Positions 8,220 to 12,155 of a DNA stretch of 12,155 nt are shown here, one piece after another (position 1 is the first letter of the stretch; every line of letters starts with the position of its first letter). Under the pieces are notes generated by a model. The model did no database searches, had not been told where the DNA came from, and was given only the letters and a program-made list of their open reading frames with translations. A program made the position numbers and the translations under genes. Origin of the DNA: Stramenopiles sp. TOSAG23-6 (lineage: Eukaryota; Sar); assembly GCA_900128565.1 (NCBI GenBank), contig LT636213.1, forward strand, positions 1 to 12,155. The letters are read 5' to 3'.

Positions 8220-9699
8220 ATGAGTACAAATGGAGTTGTTCTTAAAGTGAAAGAAGCCACATTTTTTGCGATATGTATTGTAGGTTTCATCATTCGGAAT
8301 CTAGTAGCACGGCAAACAAAAAAACAAAAAATTTCATGTATTGCTACATGGCGATTTGGAAGTATAGCTGTTGAAGCGGCTGCAAAGAAGCTTTGTGATG
8401 GGGGTTCTGCTTTAGATGCGGTTGAAATTGGCACACGTGCTGTGGAGTTATTATCTTTAGAAGAAAATGCTCAACAACTTTGTGTTGGTTGGCGTGGAAA
8501 TCCAAGGTCGGATGGTAGAATGTATTATGATAGTGCAATCATGTGTGGGAAAACACATAGATATGGTGCTGTGATGTCAATGCCAAAGTGTAGTACTCCT
8601 GTTCAAGTTGCGCGAAGTGTTTTGCAAAATTCTCCACATAATGTTTTTGTTGGTGAAGGAGCCTTGAGATTTGCACAAGAATGTAGTGCTAACACTCTTA
8701 CAATCACCGATAAGCTGCATCCAAAAAGTCGTATAGAGTATAACCAGTGGAAAAAAAAACTCCAAAAGGGCAAAACTAGCAAGAATGTTCCACTTGGTCA
8801 GGGTGCACATTCTAATCAGAAGAAAGCATCGTCATTTCAACATGATACCGTTGGTGTGATTTGTTTAGATAGAAATGGAGATCTTGCTGTCGCTACTTCG
8901 ACTTCAGGCTGGGCGTTTGTACGTGAAGTTCACGTTTTTCATCATGAATTTTAAATTTGTTTTTTTTTTTGGTACGAAATTTTGTACCTAAATATATATA
9001 CTTTTTTTTTACATAAATATTTTTCACAATTTTTGCACCTCCTGGACGAGTTGGTGATGCTCCTCTGATAGGTGCTGGTTTATATGTAGATAATGATGTT
9101 GGTGCTGCTGTAACAACTGGAGATGGTGAAGAAATTATGAAACATTGTACGTCTTTCTTTCAGTATGATTTTTTTCCAATTGGATTTTTTTTGTACCAAA
9201 ATTTGTACCTAACAAAAAAAATCAAATTTTTGAAATATTGTCTGACAATACATGTCTGTCGTTTCTTGTTGTTGAATTAATGCGGGGAAATAAAGAAACA
9301 AATTCTATATCACCTCAAGAAGCTTGTCAACTTGGATTGTTTCGAATGTTGCAAAAAGTTTCTCCTGAAATAAGAAAAAAATGTACAGTTGGTGTAATTG
9401 CAATGAATACGAGAGGTCTTTCAGGTGCCGCGAGTACAATATCTTCTACAAATCCGCATTTCCAAGAAGCTGCTAATGTACGTTTTATTTTTTTTTCAAA
9501 TTTATATTTTTTTTTTTATAAAAATTTTGTACCTAACGATTTCAAATGTTTGAAATATTTTTTTACAAAACAGAAAGATCCTTTTTCTTTTGAATGGGCA
9601 AAATATACTAAAATTATTAGTAAAGATGAAAATCCATTGTATGAAAAAGCAGATCTTATTTTTGAAAATGTACTAAACCCTGTTTTATTTAACCCATAA
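8220..9699 (+). CDS. AGA: N4-(beta-N-acetylglucosaminyl)-L-asparaginase, aspartylglucosaminidase (join 8220-8918, 9035-9146, 9254-9477, 9574-9699)
   Basis: Four exons give 386 aa. The enzyme cuts the GlcNAc-asparagine bond in the last steps of N-glycoprotein breakdown, in the lysosome. It is an Ntn hydrolase that self-cleaves before its catalytic threonine: here HDTVG, predicted cleavage D209-T210. Other seen landmarks: GGSALDAVE near the N-terminus, [21 protein letters not shown] (end of exon 1), [12 protein letters not shown] with substrate-binding R and D (exon 2), TTGDGEE, and [14 protein letters not shown] (exon 3). A hydrophobic stretch (~16-32) fits a signal peptide or anchor. The ATG at 8220 is the first in frame; only a TTG precedes it. 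Length is close to the roughly 346-aa animal enzyme. One oddity is WRGN where the family usually has a glycine-rich GGxP. Exon junctions 1/2 and 2/3 were set by frame and homology because no AG acceptor exists there. Confidence 0.9.
8919..9034 (+). mobile_element. AGA intron 1, introner-like, non-AG 3' end
   Basis: 116 bp, phase 0, after TTT of GWAF. Donor GTACGT, followed by a perfect CGTGAA-g-TTCACG hairpin (8922-8934), a T-run, the 18-bp near-palindrome GGTACGAAATTTTGTACC (8971-8988), CTAAA in the branch-point position (8988-8992), a second T-run, and TAAATAT starting 21 nt before the end. Homology requires exon 2 to begin GCACCTCCTGGACGA, encoding APPGR before VGDAP. The bases before it are TTTTT, and no AG lies between the branch site and the exon. 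The junction can slide within a shared TTTG (exon end GTTTG, intron end TTTTG), so the ends could also be TACGTG...TTTTTG. Confidence 0.75.
9147..9253 (+). mobile_element. AGA intron 2, introner-like, non-AG 3' end
   Basis: 107 bp, phase 1, splitting the Cys codon of KHCLSF. Donor GTACGT; T-run; GTACCAAAATTTGTACC (9193-9209); CTAAC (9209-9213); GAAATAT starting at 9232, exactly 22 nt before the inferred end. The end reads ATACAT, not AG. The first AG downstream (about 9294) would delete the conserved [10 protein letters not shown] segment. The junction can slide by two bases in a shared GT/TGT. A single T-to-G error at 9253 alone would not give a CAG, since the bases would read CAG only with C-A-G at 9251-9253, which it does create; so one miscall could explain this intron taken by itself. 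Confidence 0.75.
9478..9573 (+). mobile_element. AGA intron 3, introner-like, GT-AG
   Basis: 96 bp, phase 0. Donor GTACGT; T-runs; half-palindrome ATAAAAATTTTGTACC (9518-9533); CTAAC (9533-9537); GAAATAT starting at 9552, exactly 22 nt before the end; acceptor CAG 9571-9573. Its length is a multiple of three and it has no in-frame stop, so retention would simply add 32 residues. The left arm of the palindrome is lost while the CTAAC side is kept. This is the one fully visible member with canonical ends. Confidence 0.8.
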
Positions 9700-10158
9700 A
9701 GAAGATAATATGGCTATCAAAAAAACGATAAATCTATTAATTAATAATCAAAAATATTTCAGTACAAAATTTCGTAATGTTTTCTTTTAATATTTTATTA
9801 TTTCTTGCTACTCTTCTGTCGGATATGAACATTTGCTTGACACATACGCAGAACGAAACTTAGTTCGATTTACTCAAGTTTGTGACACTATCTGTACTAC
9901 TATAATTTTCCATACCTTGGAAATGTATATACAATACAAGTTTCGTAGCATTAAAGTTGCCACTAGCAGATTCGCGTGCACCATAGCCCTAACCCTAGCT
10001 AATAATACCGTGACTCGAGTCCATCGATATCTTTGTAACCGTTTGAGATTTATTTTTGACACTTCTTATGACTTAGTAGTACTACTTATACTCTATGCGA
10101 CGCGTCATGGAAGTTTTCATCTCCATCTCAAAGAAAATGGGAATGAATAATCAGTAAA
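9700..10158. promoter_or_regulatory. AGA 3' UTR and LRR-gene upstream region
   Basis: 459 bp without a convincing gene. A TTG-started open frame at 9833-10150 has no recognisable domain and is probably chance. Contents: a reversed fragment of the intron family (9749-9778), a telomere-like AGCCCTAACCCTA (9985-9997), a perfect 12-bp palindrome AGTAGTACTACT (10075-10086), and an ACGCGT (MluI-box-like) motif about 60 bp before the LRR start codon. No TATA box is distinct. Confidence 0.4.
9749..9778 (-). mobile_element. Reversed remnant of the introner-like family
   Basis: On the minus strand this reads TTACGAAATTTTGTACT and then TGAAATATTTTTG. That is the palindrome core followed at once by the GAAATATTTTT block, in the same relative order as in the introns but with the CTAAC and spacer missing. 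It lies outside any gene I can support. It could be a decayed insertion, or belong to an unannotated minus-strand transcript. Confidence 0.55.
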
Positions 10159-11819
10159 ATGTCTGACGTTGTAAATGAATTTCCAGTATTAGCTATGCTT
10201 AATCAATCGCAGCATAGTTCTATGGGTAAAAAAGAAAAAAAATCTAAAGTGATTGGACTCGCACAATTTGCTAGTGCCAAAAATAGAAACACTACTCCGC
10301 AGACGAACCTGTCTTTACAAGATCGATTACAGAAAAAAATGTCTGGTTATGGAAGTACACTGTCTCTGGAATCGGAAAATATCTGTGATAGTGGTGTAGC
10401 TCTGTTAGTCGAAAAAAGTGAAAAGCTACAACGATTTGACTCAATCAATTTAAAGTCTAACTCTATTAGCTCCACAGGGGCAACATCAATTTCGGAAATT
10501 ATNAAAAAAAANANAANAAACTTACGTGCCTCAATTTAGAGTATAACAGTATTACTTCCCAGGGAATTTCACGTATTGTAAATGCGATTCTCGAAAATCC
10601 TTATGAGAGAAAACTAAAACCAGTTGAAGTTGCTGCTGATTTAAAGAATAATATAGTGAATAGTGCCTTGACTGAACTTAACATTAGTAGTAATGGAATC
10701 GGTGAAGAGGGTGCCCAAAGTCTTGCGTTATTACTCGATGGAAGCAAGTTAAAAAAAACTAAAAAAAATGAAAAACAGAAAAACAAAATGAATAGTAAAG
10801 GTGAAAACGGAAAGACAAATCTGAAATATTTAGATGCAGCATATTGCAGCATGGGTTTTAATGGTGCAACAATACTCGCGAAAGCTCTTGAAAAAAACAA
10901 ATGCTTATTGCGCCTCAATATTAGTTGGAATGGAATTGGATTTACTGGAGCTGAAGCAATTGCTATTGCACTCGGAAATAATCCAAGATCTTGTCTGACA
11001 AATCTAAATCTGAAAGGAAATAGCATTGGTGATAGAGGAGTACAGGCAATAGCAAAATCAATTATAGACCAACATAATAGTTCTCTTGCATGTATTAATC
11101 TTGAATGGAATAATGTTGGTAATGATGGTGCGATATCATTGGCTGAACTAATTTGCACAAACCGAACTCTTCAACGTATTCAACTTGCACGCAACTGCAT
11201 TTGTGATGCTGGAGTTCAAGCTTTAAGAGATGCTATGAGCAATAACGAAACCATTACGACTTTATCCTTACATGAAAATATGATGAATGAAGAATCTCAT
11301 GCAGATATTTTGAAAGTAACAGATGCAAATCGGGAAAAGCGAAAAGGAAAATCTCTGAAACGCTTAAAAAGAAGAGCTTTCATGGTGAGTTTATTACAAA
11401 ATAGTATTCGATCAATGACCATCGGAAAAGAGAAAAAAGAACATGAAAAACATGTAGAAACCACTTCAAGATACGAGAAAATAAAATATGTTGCAATGGG
11501 ATATAAAGAAACTGGTAGAATTGTATCTAACACAATTAAGGAAGAAAATGTAGTTAATCGCACTAAATTGTTACCTTGTATAGTAAAATCGAAGAAAACG
11601 AAGAAGAAATATTCACAGCCTATGGCCAATCATAAAAAAGAGGAAAAGGTTCAACGTTGTTACAATTTTACACCACATCGATTAGATCAAAGTAATCAAG
11701 ATTCATTGAAAAATGATAACATTCTTGATAATCTTCGGAAATTGCATGAGCTAAAAGTTGTAGAAGCAATTACGCAAGAAGAATTTATCTTATTAAAAGA
11801 AAAGATATTAAAAGTGTGA
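10159..11819 (+). pseudogene. Leucine-rich repeat protein with SHOCT-like C-terminus, reading frame interrupted at N bases
   Basis: The frame that starts at ATG 10159 (in-frame TGA upstream at 10144-10146) is lost in an A-run holding four Ns (10503, 10512, 10514, 10517). The LRR pattern continues at once in another frame from 10521 (LTCLNLEYNSITSQG) to TGA 11817-11819. The 20-nt gap needs 18 or 21 nt, so this is almost certainly one gene of about 552 aa with a sequencing indel, not a true pseudogene. About nine RI/NLR-type repeats (LxxLNLxxNxIxxxGAxxIAxAL) occur, with a Lys-rich insert between repeats 3 and 4 (KKTKKNEKQKNK). Then comes a basic region and a final LRKLHELKVVEAITQEEF...KEKIL helix pair. 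LRRs of this kind form protein-binding horseshoes. The partner and role are unknown. No signal peptide or membrane segment. Confidence 0.75.
10503..10517. other. Unresolved bases in an A-run
   Basis: Four N calls (10503, 10512, 10514, 10517) lie in an otherwise all-A stretch, exactly where the LRR reading frame shifts. This is typical of a homopolymer that the reads did not resolve. Confidence 0.95.
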
Positions 11820-11950
11820 TTCACTTGAAGATTTTATAAGATGAAATAAATTATATAAATATGAACTATGACTTCTATGATGTTTATTAACTTTCTTCTT
11901 CGCTAACATCTCAACTGCTTCCACTGTCTGTGTTTTTGTTGTGTTCTTTT
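11820..11950. other. Convergent spacer between the LRR gene and the acidic-tail gene
   Basis: 131 bp of AT-rich sequence between two stop codons that face each other. It probably contains both polyadenylation regions. An AATAAA-like ATGAAATAAATT lies at 11841-11852. Confidence 0.45.
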
Positions 11951-12155
11951 TCATTCATCCGAATCTTCTTTACTTCTAGATGTATCTTCAGCATCTTCGC
12001 CACCTTCAGATTCACCATCATCTTGTTCGTCTTCAGATGTATCATCATCATCTTCGCCACCTTCAGGTGTACCATCAGCATCTTCGCCACCTTCAGATTC
12101 ACCATCATCTTCGCCACCTTCAGATTCACCATCAGCTTCACCATCATCATCTTCA
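11951..12155 (-). CDS. C-terminal acidic repeat tail of an unidentified protein (partial)
   Basis: Read from the right edge on the minus strand, one frame is open for 67 residues and ends at a TGA (complement of 11951-11953). It has no start codon because the gene continues outside the window. The sequence is strongly acidic: three copies of DGESEGGED and one DGTPEGGED, then SRSKEDSDE at the C-terminus. Such tails occur in histone chaperones, chromatin and ribosome-assembly proteins and cannot identify a family. The minus frame is preferred over the open Ser/Pro-rich plus reading because its codon choice (GAA, GAT, GGT, TCT) resembles the neighbours and it ends in a stop before a short spacer. 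The plus-strand reading is not excluded. Confidence 0.55.
   Translation of the reverse strand, partial: EDDDGEADGESEGGEDDGESEGGEDADGTPEGGEDDDDTSEDEQDDGESEGGEDAEDTSRSKEDSDE
11994..12134 (-). repeat. 27-bp imperfect repeat, four copies
   Basis: Units at 11994-12020, 12051-12077, 12081-12107 and 12108-12134 share the 27-bp pattern that encodes the nonapeptide DGESEGGED on the minus strand. The unit at 12051 differs at several bases (TP for ES). The last two are directly adjacent; the others are separated by 3 or 30 bp. It is a coding minisatellite. Confidence 0.85.

Noticed and set aside
9162-9163. CAG just inside AGA intron 2 as an acceptor
   Set aside because: It would make an intron of about 16 nt and leave the T-rich element in the coding sequence, causing a frameshift and stop in exon 3.
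10075-10086. Perfect palindrome AGTAGTACTACT
   Set aside because: 12 bp, single copy; plausible as a binding site but no partner or second copy to support it.
9833-10150. 105-codon plus-strand open frame between AGA and the LRR gene
   Set aside because: It starts only at TTG, has no recognisable domain, and sits where the LRR promoter should be.
11911-12150. Minus-strand frame rich in Met, Val, Leu and Lys starting at several ATGs
   Set aside because: It overlaps the acidic-repeat frame; its repeated peptides are a by-product of the 27-bp minisatellite read in another frame.
1-12155. tRNA, rRNA, CRISPR array or prokaryotic mobile element
   Set aside because: No cloverleaf, rRNA block, spaced direct-repeat array or transposase reading frame was visible on either strand.

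Overview
The window is nuclear DNA of a eukaryote, most likely a unicellular one with a compact, AT-rich genome. It carries seven protein genes in 12 kb, including eukaryote-only families (the SIN3 corepressor, the RRS1 ribosome-assembly factor and aspartylglucosaminidase), spliceosomal introns and 3' ends without operon structure. The SIN3 PAH repeats feel stramenopile/oomycete-like to me, but that is an impression. The sequence does not fix the lineage. Four N calls inside an A-run suggest a draft assembly.

Layout, left to right: (1) the 3' end of an ankyrin-repeat gene on + (about 67-650), entered from an intron and ending in a perfect 50-bp tandem duplication that copies its stop codon. 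(2) A convergent, intronless DEDDh 3'-5' exonuclease gene on - (812-1855). (3) A short, probably bidirectional promoter (1856-2148). (4) SIN3 on + (2149-6528), with a small first exon, a 384-bp GT-AG intron, a Gln/Met-rich segment, three PAH domains, the HDAC-interaction domain and the conserved C-terminal block. (5) RRS1 on + (6907-7902), intronless. (6) Aspartylglucosaminidase (AGA) on + (8220-9699), split by three short, mutually similar introns. (7) An LRR protein on + (10159-11819), broken by N bases, with a SHOCT-like C-terminal motif. (8) The C-terminal end of a - strand gene with an acidic 9-residue repeat tail, running off the right edge.

The most notable content is a family of related short introns. 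The three AGA introns and the intron at the left edge share a T-rich tract, a near-palindrome of the form GTACGAAATTTTGTACC running directly into a CTAAC-like branch-point sequence, and a (G/T)AAATAT block 21-22 nt before the inferred 3' end. The AGA members also share a GTACGT donor. A shrunken copy lies in reverse orientation between genes at about 9749-9778. This is the pattern expected of introner-like elements, introns that spread as mobile units. For two AGA introns, the junctions required by the reading frame and by protein homology have no AG at the 3' end. The same 22-nt ruler predicts a non-AG 3' end for the ankyrin intron too. The SIN3 intron is conventional, so two kinds of intron appear to coexist.

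Functionally the genes are a mixed housekeeping set (chromatin repression, 60S ribosome assembly, lysosomal glycoprotein breakdown, nucleic-acid trimming) and do not form a pathway.
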